Assembly: GCF_002849715.1 (NCBI RefSeq)
Contig: NZ_CP018863.1
Location: forward strand, 2,976,001 to 3,040,000
From: Arthrobacter crystallopoietes
Lineage (GTDB): Bacteria; Actinomycetota; Actinomycetes; Actinomycetales; Micrococcaceae
Direction of reading: 5' to 3'
Length of the DNA stretch: 64,000 bases
The notes beneath the pieces are model-generated. The model was not told the DNA's origin, searched no databases, and was given only the letters and a program-made list of their open reading frames with translations. The position numbers were made by a program, and so were the translations under genes. The first letter of the stretch is position 1. Every line of letters begins with the position of its first letter. Of this stretch, positions 17,362-28,769 are shown one piece after another.

Positions 17362-19716
17362 TCACCGGCGGCGGAAGAGCGACTGCGGCAGGAACCGTCC
17401 CAGCAGGCGTTGCTGCCAGGAGCTGCCGGCCTTGAGCTGCTCGGCCACGGCCATAACGTCCTCCCAGCGGCGGCTGTTCACGGGCGGCTGGGCAGGGGTT
17501 TGCGGATTGGAGTAGGCCGCGTGTTCGTACCCGGTGCGCAACCGTTCCAGCGCTGCCGCCGGCTCGCCGTCGAGGGTGCCGGTTGCGGCCAGCCGCTGGT
17601 TGAACGCCCGGGCCGATTCCTCCGGCGCGGACGGCTCTCCGTAGTCCGCGGCGACGTCGAGTGTCTCCTCCCAGGCCAGCAGCGCCGACTCGCGTTCCGG
17701 CACGGCCGGCGCCAGCAGTTGGGTGCGGCGTTTCCGCGTGCGCGAGGTGCGCAGCAGCATTGGGGACAAGAGGGCCAGCAGCAGGACTGCCGCTCCGGCT
17801 GCACTCCACAGCCGCGGCGCCAGGCTTTCCGCCTCGGTGCCGGTCCCGGCTTCCGGCTCGGCGCCGGCCGAGGGCAGCGGCAGGGTTGGTCCGGCACGGG
17901 GATTGAGGTTTTCCGGCTCCGCCGGATTCGGAACGGGAGCTACTTCAGCCTGTGCGTAGTCGGGCACCGCGCCGCGCCCCGGCGTCGGTTCGAACGCCAC
18001 CCAGCCGAGGTCTTCGAAGTACAGCTCGGGCCAGGCATGGGCGTCGCGGGAATCGATCTCGAATTCGGTCAGCTCCCTGCCGTCCATCTCGAGGACTTCG
18101 CCGGTCTCATCACCCGGCGCGTAGCCGACGGCGATCCGGCTGGGGATCCCGGCCGTACGCGCCATGATCGCCATGGTCGAGGCGTAGTGCGTGCAGTAAC
18201 CGGACTTTTCCTCCAGGAAGGCGCCCACCACGTCGAAGCCGCTCTGGTCGTACCCGCCGTCCACCGGGGCGTCTTCCGAGTAGACGAAATCCGGGCCGCG
18301 GAGGTAGCTCTGGATCGCCATGGCCTGCTCGTAGGGCTCGGTCAGGCCGTCGAGCACACCGTCGGTGGTTTCCTCGATGATGTCCGGCATGCTGTCGGGC
18401 AGTTCGGTGAAAATATCATCCACCACCGGCGCATCGATCGAATCGGCCGACTCCAGCCCTTCCCTGGTCAATACTGGTTCGACGCTGCGCACCGTGTACT
18501 CCTGGTCCGCGCTTGTGGTGTTACCGGTGCCCCGGATAGCGAGCGTGCGCGGATCCCAAGTCCAGTTGCCGCTCAGCCCGTCCACTTCGGCGGGCGCGTA
18601 AGGGACCGGGAGCCAGGGGCTGGTGAAGGAGCCCGTGCTGATGACGGTGGTGGTCACCTCGCCGCGCTCCATTAGCTCGCGGGTGCTCCGGGTGCCGATC
18701 CGTTCGACCCCCGAGCGCTGGACGCCGTCGGGATCGGTGGGCCGCCAGCGGGCGCCGGCTAGGTTCTCCAGGGTCACGGACCGGATATACAGCGGGTCCG
18801 TGGAATCGGTGGCATAGGTCATCCGGCCGAAGGCGCCGGGTCTGCGCAGGTTGTCGCCCAGGCTGACGATGGGATTGAGCCCGGTGGGCGCGCCCAGCCA
18901 GTTCAACCGGGATCCCTGTGGAAAGGCTCCGCTGGTGAAGCCCGGAATCGCCAGCGGCAGCAGCAGCGTCACGGCCAGGCCTGCGGCGCCGATGGAAGCG
19001 GCCCGGGTGAACTGGCCGGCCCGGACGGTGCCTGCGGGAGCCTGGTCGTCCCCGCCCAGCCATTGCGCGCAGCCCAGGATCAGCAGGAAGCCGATGGCGG
19101 CGGCCACGAAGCCCACCGCGCCGAGGCTGTTGGGCTTGATGATCGCCGGTACCATCAGCACGGCGAGCAGGCCGCCCCCGGCAGTGGCCGGCATCTGCAG
19201 CGGGACTGCCACCGTATCCACGAGCAGCGCCACCAGCCCGATGCCGACGCACGCCACCATGACGATGCCGGGTGTTGCGAGCACGGGCGCCACCTGCGAG
19301 ATGACGGTCTCCTGCGCCTGGTCGACCATCGGTTCCAAGGCCCGGAAGGTTCCCGGACCCGGGAACACGCCCAGGAAACTGGTGGATGCGAAGAACATCA
19401 GCGTGACGGAACCGATCAGGCCCCCCAGCCCCAGCAGCGTGGCGGCGACCGCGGGCCAGTTGAGCGCCCGTCCCAGCGCAGTACCGGCTTCGACGCAGAG
19501 GACGGTGAAAAAGATATTGCCCAGCCACGCCCAACCTTCGATGACGCCGTTCAGGTTGGCGGCGGTGAGTACCACCGCCGCGGCGATTGCGGCGGACATG
19601 AGCCAGGGCCCGGAGCCAGTCGGGAGCCGCCGTCGTGAGCCGTTGTCCGGTGCGAGGTATTCCGGCGTTTCGGAGCGGATGCCGTGCCCCTGTCCGCGGT
19701 CCAAGGTGGCCGTCAT
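17362..19716 (-). CDS. TgpA-like membrane protein with transglutaminase domain (DUF3488/DUF4129 type)
   Basis: 784 aa from the ATG that overlaps the DUF58 stop as ATGA; a longer frame would run into that gene. Several N-terminal membrane helices are followed by an extracellular transglutaminase-like domain with nucleophile Cys508 (SGYCTHYASTMAIMARTAGIPSR), His560 (RDAHAWPELYF) and the downstream Asp region, then another membrane segment and a cytoplasmic DUF4129-like tail. It is the third gene of a moxR-DUF58-tgpA operon. Such trios are widespread and probably act at the envelope; no substrate is known. Confidence 0.92.
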   Translation of the reverse strand: MTATLDRGQGHGIRSETPEYLAPDNGSRRRLPTGSGPWLMSAAIAAAVVLTAANLNGVIEGWAWLGNIFFTVLCVEAGTALGRALNWPAVAATLLGLGGLIGSVTLMFFASTSFLGVFPGPGTFRALEPMVDQAQETVISQVAPVLATPGIVMVACVGIGLVALLVDTVAVPLQMPATAGGGLLAVLMVPAIIKPNSLGAVGFVAAAIGFLLILGCAQWLGGDDQAPAGTVRAGQFTRAASIGAAGLAVTLLLPLAIPGFTSGAFPQGSRLNWLGAPTGLNPIVSLGDNLRRPGAFGRMTYATDSTDPLYIRSVTLENLAGARWRPTDPDGVQRSGVERIGTRSTRELMERGEVTTTVISTGSFTSPWLPVPYAPAEVDGLSGNWTWDPRTLAIRGTGNTTSADQEYTVRSVEPVLTREGLESADSIDAPVVDDIFTELPDSMPDIIEETTDGVLDGLTEPYEQAMAIQSYLRGPDFVYSEDAPVDGGYDQSGFDVVGAFLEEKSGYCTHYASTMAIMARTAGIPSRIAVGYAPGDETGEVLEMDGRELTEFEIDSRDAHAWPELYFEDLGWVAFEPTPGRGAVPDYAQAEVAPVPNPAEPENLNPRAGPTLPLPSAGAEPEAGTGTEAESLAPRLWSAAGAAVLLLALLSPMLLRTSRTRKRRTQLLAPAVPERESALLAWEETLDVAADYGEPSAPEESARAFNQRLAATGTLDGEPAAALERLRTGYEHAAYSNPQTPAQPPVNSRRWEDVMAVAEQLKAGSSWQQRLLGRFLPQSLFRRR

Positions 19717-21140
19717 CGCCGGCCTCCCCGGGAAGAAGTCGGGGAAGGGACGGGGCCGGCCGCGGCGGGGCCGGACCGGGCGGTGGACGCCGTGACCGGT
19801 GCCTGCGCGTCGAAGTAGCTCCACGCCGCCGGCAGCGACGCCTTGGCATTGACCGCCACAGCACGCCAGCCGCCGTTGCGCAGGGCCTCGAGGACCGGCG
19901 AGGAGTCGTGCGGATGGTCCATGACCAGGATGGCGAAGGCATGCGAGCCGAACTCGGCGGCCGGGGCCAGCAGGCGGGCTTCGGCGGCGGAGATGTTGCC
20001 CAGCAGGGCCAGCAGCGGGCCCTTGAGCTTGTGCGCGGCGAGCTTGTCCATCAGCCGGTCCCCGAACGTCTCCGCCCCCGGCTGCGGCCGGTCCGCTCGC
20101 CGGTGCGGATCCTCCGCGAGCCCCAGCGCCGCCAGGCCTTCCGCCAGGTTCTGGTAGCCGGCGGGGCCGACGAAGTTTTCGTCTTCAGGCCACGGCGCCG
20201 AGGGGGAGCGGAGCAGGCCGGGTTCGGCGTGGACGTCGAGCAGCCGCACCGTATAGTTGCGCTGGATGAAGTCATGCGCGGCCGAGGCCACCGCGGTGAC
20301 CGCCCATTCGAACGCGGGCGAACTGTGCAGCAGCTCTCCGCCGTCGTGCTCCGCGGACAGCGTCGGCAGCAGCCCGCTGCCGAAGGTGTGCACGCGCTGG
20401 TCCAGAATGATGGTGGCCTGCGGGGTGGTGACGGATTCCTCCTGCCGGACCATCAGCTCGCCCTGCCGCGCGGTGGCCGCCCAATGCACGCGCCGCATCG
20501 GATCGCCGTGCCGGTATTCGCGCGTCATCACGTCGTCGTCGCTCGGATTCGCCTGCCGCCGGGTGCTGGCGGTGCCGTCCGTGCCGCGCGCGCCGGTTAA
20601 CGACGTCGGCGGCAGTTCCACCGGCGCCGGCGTGACGATGAGCGCGGAGACCTCGCCCAGGTTGTGCCGGTGCCGGGCCAGGCCGAAGGGGTCCTCGAAG
20701 TCCGCGGTCACGGGCCCGATCCCGAACATCCCGCGCTTGCCGGAGCGCAGCCGGTACTCGTAGATGCTCTCGCCGGTCCGCGTCGGGTAGCGCGCCGGGA
20801 ACCGGAAGGTGGGGGAGCGGCCGAACCGGTGCGGCAGCTGCTCCTCCATGTACGCGATGCCGCCGAAGCTGCCGGTACGCCGGACGGAGAGCTGGACGTG
20901 CGTGATCAGCCCGGTCTCCACGGAGGCGGGCCGGAATTTACGTTCGACGGCGAAGCGCGGCTTGAGCACCACCATCACCGCCGCGGCGAGCAGGGGGAGG
21001 GCGATGAGGAAAACCGCCAGGCTCAGCAGGTCGCGGCGGCCGAAGATCTGCGCCAGCAGCAGGGCGACGACGCCGGCGGCGAGCAGCCCCCAGCCGCGCA
21101 TTGTCACGTAGCGGGTGGGCAGCCAGCCGAACCGGTCCAT
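19713..21140 (-). CDS. DUF58 domain-containing protein
   Basis: 475 aa with two N-terminal membrane segments (GWGLLAAGVVALLLA, LLSLAVFLIALPLLAAAVMVV) and a cytoplasmic C-terminal half with the DUF58 core TREYRHGDPMRRVHWAATARQGELMVRQEE. The C-terminus is vWA-like. It starts 10 bp after the moxR stop and overlaps the transglutaminase gene by 4 bp, so the three are translationally coupled. Confidence 0.92.
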   Translation of the reverse strand: MDRFGWLPTRYVTMRGWGLLAAGVVALLLAQIFGRRDLLSLAVFLIALPLLAAAVMVVLKPRFAVERKFRPASVETGLITHVQLSVRRTGSFGGIAYMEEQLPHRFGRSPTFRFPARYPTRTGESIYEYRLRSGKRGMFGIGPVTADFEDPFGLARHRHNLGEVSALIVTPAPVELPPTSLTGARGTDGTASTRRQANPSDDDVMTREYRHGDPMRRVHWAATARQGELMVRQEESVTTPQATIILDQRVHTFGSGLLPTLSAEHDGGELLHSSPAFEWAVTAVASAAHDFIQRNYTVRLLDVHAEPGLLRSPSAPWPEDENFVGPAGYQNLAEGLAALGLAEDPHRRADRPQPGAETFGDRLMDKLAAHKLKGPLLALLGNISAAEARLLAPAAEFGSHAFAILVMDHPHDSSPVLEALRNGGWRAVAVNAKASLPAAWSYFDAQAPVTASTARSGPAAAGPVPSPTSSRGGRR

Positions 21141-21150
21141 GGCGCTTGGC

Positions 21151-22230
21151 CTACACAGCGGGACGGCGGGCTTCGCCGCTGACCGGAACCTTGGCCAGGA
21201 TCGACGCCACGATCCCCGGCGCGTCCTCGCCGGCGGTCACGGCCTTGCGGTCCAGCATCAGCCGGTGGGAGAGCACGGCCTCGGAGACTGAGGCGATGTC
21301 GTCCGGGAGCACGAAGTCCCGGCCGTCCAGGGCGGCAGCGGCCTTGGCGGCCCGGAGCAGCTGCAGCAGGGCGCGCGGGCTGGCGCCGAGGCGCAGGTAC
21401 GGGTGTTCGCGGGTGGCCCGGCCGATGTTGACGGTGTACTCCTTGACCGCGGGGGAGACGTAGACGTCCTGCACGGTGGCGACCATGGCGCGCACGTCCG
21501 CCATGCCCACCACCGGGCGGACATCGGCCAGCGGGGAGGTGGACTGGTGGTTTTCCAGCATGTCCATCTCCGCCCGCGGGTCCGGGTAGCCCATGGAAAT
21601 CCGCGCCATGAAGCGGTCGCGCTGGGCCTCCGGCAACGGGTAGGTGCCTTCCATCTCGATCGGGTTCTGTGTAGCCACCACCATGAACGGCGGCTCCAGC
21701 CGGTAGGAGCGCCCGTCCACGGTGACCTGGTGTTCCTCCATGCACTCGAGCAGCGCGGACTGCGTTTTGGCCGACGCGCGGTTGATCTCGTCCCCGATGA
21801 CGATGTTGGCAAAGACCGGCCCGGGCCGGAACTCGAAGCTGTGCTTGTCCTGGTTATAGATGGAGACGCCGGTGACGTCCGAGGGGAGCAGATCGGGCGT
21901 GAACTGGATGCGGTGCACGCTGCAATCGATGGTGCGCGCGAGCGTTTTGGCCAACATGGTTTTGCCGACGCCGGGCACGTCCTCCACCAGGAGATGTCCC
22001 TGTGCCAGCAGCACGGTCAGCGCCAGCCGCGCGGCCTCCTCCTTGCCGTCGATCACCGTGTTGATCGCCGAAAGGATGCGCCCGCATGCCTCGTGGAAGT
22101 CCACCAGCGGCAACCGGCCGACGTCGTTAATCACCTGTCCGTTGGTGGCCGTGCCAGCAGCAGCGGTCGCCCCGCCGGCACCTGACTGCCGCGCGGGATC
22201 CGATACTGCCGCCTGCTGCTGGATGTCCAT
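21151..22230 (-). CDS. MoxR-family AAA+ ATPase
   Basis: 359 aa. Walker A is GVGKT at residues 87-91; Walker B lies in NIVIGDEINRASAKTQSALLECMEE, then VVATQNPIEMEGTYPLPEAQRDRF, the MoxR signature. MoxR ATPases act as chaperones for vWA or DUF58 partners, and the DUF58 gene follows directly. The first 40 residues are Ala/Gly-rich and not conserved. It is the promoter-proximal gene of the operon and is divergent from tatD. Confidence 0.95.
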   Translation of the reverse strand: MDIQQQAAVSDPARQSGAGGATAAAGTATNGQVINDVGRLPLVDFHEACGRILSAINTVIDGKEEAARLALTVLLAQGHLLVEDVPGVGKTMLAKTLARTIDCSVHRIQFTPDLLPSDVTGVSIYNQDKHSFEFRPGPVFANIVIGDEINRASAKTQSALLECMEEHQVTVDGRSYRLEPPFMVVATQNPIEMEGTYPLPEAQRDRFMARISMGYPDPRAEMDMLENHQSTSPLADVRPVVGMADVRAMVATVQDVYVSPAVKEYTVNIGRATREHPYLRLGASPRALLQLLRAAKAAAALDGRDFVLPDDIASVSEAVLSHRLMLDRKAVTAGEDAPGIVASILAKVPVSGEARRPAV

Positions 22231-22357
22231 GGAAACCTTCCGCTAGCCTTCCCCCCGGGGCCGGATGTACCAACACTACTGGCAGAACTTTCCTGACGGT
22301 AGGGCCTGAAACGTTTCTTTCGGGCGCTGGCGATGACGCCGGCGATAACCTAGAAGC

Positions 22358-23305
22358 ATGCCGAACAACCTCGCAGTCCAGCCCGGAGAAACGCCCGCCC
22401 CTTACGTCGCCGAAGCACCCTCGCCCGCGGAAGGGCGCGCCCGCAGCGCCGAAGAGGAAAACAGCGGACGACGGCGGCAGCTGCGGTATCCGCCGGCGCC
22501 CGAACCCCTGCCGGTGCCGGTGATGGACAACCATACGCATCTGGATTTCCGCGACGGCGACGTGCAGGTCAGCGTCACGGAGGCACTGGACGCCGCCGAG
22601 GCGCTGGGTATCCACGGTGCCGTCCAGGTCGGTTGCGACCTGGAGTCCTCCCGGTTCACTATCGAAGCGGTAGAAGCAGACGCAAGGCTGCTGGGCGCCG
22701 TCGCGCTTCATCCCAACGACGCGCCGGCACTGGGGGAGGCGGGCACGCTGGAGGAGGCGCTCGCCGAGATCGAAGCGCTCGCCGCCCATCCGCGCGTGCG
22801 GGCCATCGGCGAAACCGGCCTGGACTACTTCCGCACGGCGGGGCCGGGGCTGAAAACGCAGGAGTATTCCTTCCGCCGGCACATCGACATGGCCAAGCGG
22901 CTGGGGCTGGCGCTGCAGATCCATGACCGCGACGCGCACGAGGATGTGGTCCGGGTGCTGCGCGAGGAAGGAGCGCCGGAAAAGGTGGTGTTCCACTGCT
23001 TCTCCGGCGACGCGGAACTGGCCCGGATCTGCAACGAGAACGGGTGGAACATGTCCTTCGCCGGTACCGTAACCTTTAAGAACGCGGGCGACCTGCGCGA
23101 GGCCTTGAGCATTGCCGATCCCGGCCTGGTGCTGGTGGAAACCGACGCGCCGTTCCTCACCCCGCATCCCTATCGGGGCAGGCCCAACGCGAGCTACATG
23201 ATTCCCTACACAATGCGTGCCATGGCCGAGGTTCTGGGCAAGGATCTGGGGCACTTATGTACAGAAGTGTCACAAAACACAGAAAAAATTTACGGCCCTT
23301 TGTGA
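22358..23305 (+). CDS. tatD: TatD family metal-dependent hydrolase/DNase
   Basis: 315 aa. After a nonconserved 50-residue N-terminus come the metal ligands: MDNHTHLDF, AIGETGLDYF, QEYSFRRHIDMAKRLGLALQIHDRDA, VFHCFSGD and LVETDAPFLTPHPYRGRPN. Family members are Mg-dependent 3'-5' exonucleases involved in DNA repair or tRNA quality control. The order tatD, rpfB, ksgA, ispE is that of Mycobacterium tuberculosis Rv1008-Rv1011. Confidence 0.94.
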   Translation: MPNNLAVQPGETPAPYVAEAPSPAEGRARSAEEENSGRRRQLRYPPAPEPLPVPVMDNHTHLDFRDGDVQVSVTEALDAAEALGIHGAVQVGCDLESSRFTIEAVEADARLLGAVALHPNDAPALGEAGTLEEALAEIEALAAHPRVRAIGETGLDYFRTAGPGLKTQEYSFRRHIDMAKRLGLALQIHDRDAHEDVVRVLREEGAPEKVVFHCFSGDAELARICNENGWNMSFAGTVTFKNAGDLREALSIADPGLVLVETDAPFLTPHPYRGRPNASYMIPYTMRAMAEVLGKDLGHLCTEVSQNTEKIYGPL

Positions 23306-24779
<1,474 letters not shown>

Positions 24780-24799
24780 CCACGGCAGCACCACCCCAT

Positions 24800-24833
24800 C
24801 GGCAGGACCCGGGCATGAACCCGGGTCCTGCCG
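24800..24833 (+). terminator. Hairpin terminator between rpfB and ksgA
   Basis: A 14-bp perfect stem (24800-24813 with 24820-24833) with loop CATGAA, then GCGTTTA. Confidence 0.85.
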
Positions 24834-24874
24834 GCGTTTAAGGTGCGGCGAAGATCAGCGGCTACGATGGCACA

Positions 24875-25837
24875 GTGACAGAAGCGAATTCTTCCTCAGG
24901 GCTGGCCGACGACGGCTCGGCGTCGCCAACCCGCGAGGGCGCCGCAATGCCCGCGAACGACGGCGGCCGCCCGGCTGTTGCGGGCACGGCACCTTTGCTG
25001 GGGGCAGCCGACATCAGGCGCCTTGCGGCCGAACTGGATGTCCGCCCCACCAAGACCCTGGGACAGAACTTCGTCATCGACGGCAATACCATCCGCCGGA
25101 TCGTCGCGGCGGCACATATCGATCCGCAGGAGACGGTCCTGGAGGTGGGCCCGGGCCTGGGCTCGCTGACGCTGGGCCTGCTGGACGCGGCCAAACATGT
25201 GGTCGCCGTCGAGATTGATCCCAAACTTGCCGCCAAGCTGCCGGACACCGCCGCCCGGCTTCGTCCGGATGCGGCCTCCCGGCTCGACGTCGTACTTGCG
25301 GATGCCATGCGGGTGACGGAGCTGCCGCAGCAGCCCAGCGCGCTGGTGGCCAATCTCCCGTACAACGTGGCCGTACCCGTGGTGCTGCACCTGCTGGAGC
25401 ATTTCCCGTCGCTGGAGCACGGGCTGGTCATGGTGCAGGACGAGGTGGCGGACCGGCTCGCGGCGAAACCGGGCTCGAAGATTTACGGTGTGCCCAGCGT
25501 CAAGGCCGCCTGGTACTCGCAGATGCGCAAGGCCGGCGTGATCGGGATGAACGTGTTCTGGCCGGCGCCGAAGATCGCGTCCGGGCTGGTGCAGTTCACC
25601 CGGCACGAACCGCCCGAAACGAGGGCCACGCGCAAGGAAGTCTTCGCTGTGATCGACGCGGCCTTCGCCCAGCGCCGCAAGACCCTGCGCGCCGCCCTCG
25701 CCGGCTGGGCCGGCAGCCCGGCCGCCGCCGAGGATGCCCTGCGCGCGGCGAACGTGGACCCGAGCGCGCGCGGCGAAGTGCTGGACATCCACGCCTTCGC
25801 GCGGATTGCCGAATTCAAACAGCCCTTGATGGCGTGA
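24875..25837 (+). CDS. rsmA: 16S rRNA dimethyladenosine transferase (A1518/A1519)
   Basis: 320 aa with a GTG start. It dimethylates two adjacent adenosines near the 3' end of 16S rRNA; loss gives kasugamycin resistance. Motifs: [21 protein letters not shown], the SAM loop [20 protein letters not shown] and the catalytic NLPYN. The first 45 residues are a low-complexity extension beyond the usual start and contain one Asn-Asp-Gly-Gly copy of the dispersed DNA motif. It is followed 23 bp later by ispE. Confidence 0.96.
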   Translation: MTEANSSSGLADDGSASPTREGAAMPANDGGRPAVAGTAPLLGAADIRRLAAELDVRPTKTLGQNFVIDGNTIRRIVAAAHIDPQETVLEVGPGLGSLTLGLLDAAKHVVAVEIDPKLAAKLPDTAARLRPDAASRLDVVLADAMRVTELPQQPSALVANLPYNVAVPVVLHLLEHFPSLEHGLVMVQDEVADRLAAKPGSKIYGVPSVKAAWYSQMRKAGVIGMNVFWPAPKIASGLVQFTRHEPPETRATRKEVFAVIDAAFAQRRKTLRAALAGWAGSPAAAEDALRAANVDPSARGEVLDIHAFARIAEFKQPLMA

Positions 25838-25860
25838 GCTAAGACCCGGTGGAGGAGGCA

Positions 25861-26802
25861 ATGAGCATGTCCAGAAAGCGTTCGGTTCGGGTGATGGCCC
25901 CGGGCAAGATCAACGTGTCCTTCCGGATGGGCCCGCAGCGCCTGGACGGCTACCACTCCGTGGCCAGCGTCTACCTGGCCGTGTCGCTCTACGAGGAAGT
26001 CACCGCCACCGTGCGCGACGACGACCGGATCACCGTGAGCGTGCGCAACGGCTCCACGCTGCCGCTGGAACTCGACGACATCCCGCTGGACGAATCCAAC
26101 CTGGCCGTCCAGGCCGCGCAGCTGATCCGCTCCATGGCCGACCGGCCCACCGGCGTGCATCTGGACATCACCAAACGCGTACCCATCGCCGGCGGCATGG
26201 GCGGGGGATCGGCCGACGCCGCGGCGGCGCTGGTGGCGTGCAGCGCGCTGTGGGATACGGGCTTTTCCCGCGAAGAGCTCGTGCGCATTGCCTCGGACCT
26301 CGGCGCCGACGTGCCCTTCGCCATCCTCGGCGGCGTCGCCGTCGGGCTTGGCATCGGGGACCAGCTGACGCCTGCGCTGGCGCGCAAGGACATGAACTGG
26401 GTTCTGGTGCCCGCGAGCTTCGGGCTGTCCACGCCCAAGGTCTACGCCATGGCGGACCAGTTGCGCGAAGAGGCCGGATTCGGGGCCACCGAGCCGGAGG
26501 ACGTGGACCCGGCCGTGCTGAAGGCCATGCATGCCGGGGACGTGGACTCGCTGGCGAACGCGGTTGGCAATGATCTGCAGGCCGCCGCGATGGCGCTGGC
26601 GCCGGAGCTGGCCGATATCCTTGAACTGGGCGTCGCCGAGGGCGCGCTGGCCGGGCTGGTCTCCGGGTCGGGTCCGACGCTGGCCTTCCTGGTGGCGGAC
26701 CGCCTCGAAGCCGAGGACCTTGCCCAGCGGCTCTCCGACGTCGCGGGCGTGGCGGCCCTGCCCGTCCACGGCCCGGTCCACGGCGCGCGCATCATGGCCT
26801 GA
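25861..26802 (+). CDS. ispE: 4-diphosphocytidyl-2-C-methyl-D-erythritol kinase
   Basis: 313 aa from the ATG just after GGAGGAGG; a GTG four codons upstream and an ATG two codons downstream are alternatives. It phosphorylates CDP-methylerythritol in the non-mevalonate isoprenoid pathway. GHMP-kinase motifs are clear: APGKINVSFRMG near the N-terminus, the ATP-binding PIAGGMGGGSADAAAAL (its Gly-Gly at 111-112), and LVSGSGPTLAFL. ksgA-ispE linkage is conserved in actinobacteria. Confidence 0.95.
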   Translation: MSMSRKRSVRVMAPGKINVSFRMGPQRLDGYHSVASVYLAVSLYEEVTATVRDDDRITVSVRNGSTLPLELDDIPLDESNLAVQAAQLIRSMADRPTGVHLDITKRVPIAGGMGGGSADAAAALVACSALWDTGFSREELVRIASDLGADVPFAILGGVAVGLGIGDQLTPALARKDMNWVLVPASFGLSTPKVYAMADQLREEAGFGATEPEDVDPAVLKAMHAGDVDSLANAVGNDLQAAAMALAPELADILELGVAEGALAGLVSGSGPTLAFLVADRLEAEDLAQRLSDVAGVAALPVHGPVHGARIMA

Positions 26803-26859
26803 CCCGCCTGACCCGGCCCCGAAAACTTCACCTACACAGCAACAGAAAGTATCTTCACC

Positions 26860-28755
26860 TTGGCCCACCTGCTTGGCGCGGAAAACATCAGCGTCTCCTT
26901 TGCCACCCGCACCGTCCTGGACTCGGTTTCCCTCGGCCTGAACCAGGGCGACCGGATCGGCATGGTCGGCCGCAACGGCGACGGCAAGTCCACGCTGATG
27001 CGGCTGCTCGCGCAGCGCACGACGCCGGACGAAGGCCGCGTGACCAAGCGCGGCGACGTCAACATCGGCTACCTCGACCAGCAGGACGTGCTCAACGGGG
27101 ACCTGCCCGTGGGCGAGGCCATCGTCGGCGACCAGGCTGACCACGAGTGGGCGTCGAACCCGCGCATCCGCGAAATCATGGGCGGCCTCGTCGGCGACGT
27201 GGACTGGCACGCCAAGGTTTCCCTGCTCTCCGGCGGGCAGCGGCGCCGCGTGGCCCTGGCCAAGCTGCTGATCGAAGACCATGACGTCATCATGCTGGAC
27301 GAGCCCACCAACCACCTGGACGTGGAGGGCGTGGCCTGGCTGGCCCGGCACCTGAAGGAACGCTGGCGTCCCACCGAGGGCGCGTTCCTGGTGGTCACCC
27401 ACGACCGCTGGTTCCTGGACGAAGTGTGCACCCGGACGTGGGAGATCCATGACGGCATCGTCGATCCGTTCGACGGCGGGTACGCGGCCTACGTCCTGGC
27501 CCGCGCCGAACGCGACCGCATGAACGCCGTCGTCGAAAGCAAACGCCAGCAGTTGGTCAAGAAGGAACTGGCCTGGCTCCGCCGCGGCGCCCCCGCCCGC
27601 ACGGCCAAGCCCAAGTTCCGGATCGAGGCGGCCAACGAACTGATCGCCGACGTCCCGGAGCCGCGCGATACGGTGGCGCTGAACAAGGTGGCCACCGCCC
27701 GGCTGGGCAAGGACGTGCTGGATCTGGAGCACATCTCCTACACACCGCCGCCCCGCGAAGGCAGCGAGGCAAAGAACGACGGCGGCAGGCCGCTTTTCGA
27801 CAACATCACCCTGCGGCTGGCGCCGGGGGAGCGGCTGGGCCTGGTGGGGGTCAACGGTGCGGGCAAGACCACGCTGCTGCGGCTGCTCAACGGCGAGATC
27901 GAGCCGGATTCCGGCAAGGCCAAGCGGGGCAAGACCGTGAAGACCGCCATCCTGACGCAGGAAGTGCGCGAGCTGGACGACGTCTCAGACCTGCGGGTCA
28001 TCGAGGTCATCCAGCGCGAACGCCAGGTCTTCAATGTCGGCGGCAAGGAAGTGTCTGCCGGTCAGCTGGTGGAGCAGCTGGGCTTCAACAAGGAGAAGCA
28101 GTGGACGCCCGTGCGGGATCTTTCCGGAGGTGAGCGCCGCCGCCTGCAGCTGCTGCGCCTGCTGGTGGGGGAGCCGAACGTGCTGATGCTGGACGAGCCG
28201 ACCAATGACCTGGACACCGACACCCTCGCGGCGGTGGAAGACGTGCTGGACGGCTGGCCCGGAACCCTGGTGGTTGTCTCGCACGACCGCTACCTGCTCG
28301 AGCGCGTCACCGACCACCAGATGGCGCTGCTGGGCGACGGCAAGCTCCGGGGCCTGCCCGGCGGCGTGGACCAGTATCTGGAACTGCGGGAGGAAGCACT
28401 CGCCGCCGGAGACGGGAAGGTGGGGCCGTCGTCGTCCGCTGGTGCCGCATCGGGAACGGTGCCCGCCGGCGAAAGCGGTGCTGCCCAGCACCGTTCCGGC
28501 GGTTCAGCACCGTCCTCAACGCACAGCGAGGCGGAAAAGCGGCAGGCTAAGAAGGACCTGAACCGGATTGAGCGCCAGCTGACCAAGCTCACCCAGCAGG
28601 CGGACAAGGTCAAGGAACAGATGACGGCCGCCGGCTCGAAAGCCGACGCGGACTTCGAGCAGCTTGCCGAGCTGAACAAGAAGCTGCAGGAGATCAGCGC
28701 CGAGCAGGAAGAACTCGAGATGGAGTGGCTCGAGGCGTCCGAAGTCCTCGAGTAG
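26860..28755 (+). CDS. ABC-F family ATPase (Uup-like)
   Basis: 631 aa with a TTG start. There are two ATP-binding cassettes and no membrane segment: GRNGDGKST and GVNGAGKTT (Walker A), LSGGQRRRVALAK and LSGGERRRLQLLR (signatures), DEPTNHLD and DEPTNDLD (Walker B). ABC-F proteins act on ribosomes or nucleic acid structure rather than in transport. The C-terminal 120 residues are a charged coiled coil (KKDLNRIERQLTKLTQQADKVKEQ split by a linker), as in Uup. A KNDGG copy of the dispersed motif lies just before the second cassette. Confidence 0.92.
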   Translation: MAHLLGAENISVSFATRTVLDSVSLGLNQGDRIGMVGRNGDGKSTLMRLLAQRTTPDEGRVTKRGDVNIGYLDQQDVLNGDLPVGEAIVGDQADHEWASNPRIREIMGGLVGDVDWHAKVSLLSGGQRRRVALAKLLIEDHDVIMLDEPTNHLDVEGVAWLARHLKERWRPTEGAFLVVTHDRWFLDEVCTRTWEIHDGIVDPFDGGYAAYVLARAERDRMNAVVESKRQQLVKKELAWLRRGAPARTAKPKFRIEAANELIADVPEPRDTVALNKVATARLGKDVLDLEHISYTPPPREGSEAKNDGGRPLFDNITLRLAPGERLGLVGVNGAGKTTLLRLLNGEIEPDSGKAKRGKTVKTAILTQEVRELDDVSDLRVIEVIQRERQVFNVGGKEVSAGQLVEQLGFNKEKQWTPVRDLSGGERRRLQLLRLLVGEPNVLMLDEPTNDLDTDTLAAVEDVLDGWPGTLVVVSHDRYLLERVTDHQMALLGDGKLRGLPGGVDQYLELREEALAAGDGKVGPSSSAGAASGTVPAGESGAAQHRSGGSAPSSTHSEAEKRQAKKDLNRIERQLTKLTQQADKVKEQMTAAGSKADADFEQLAELNKKLQEISAEQEELEMEWLEASEVLE

Positions 28756-28769
28756 CTTCCGCCCAGGAG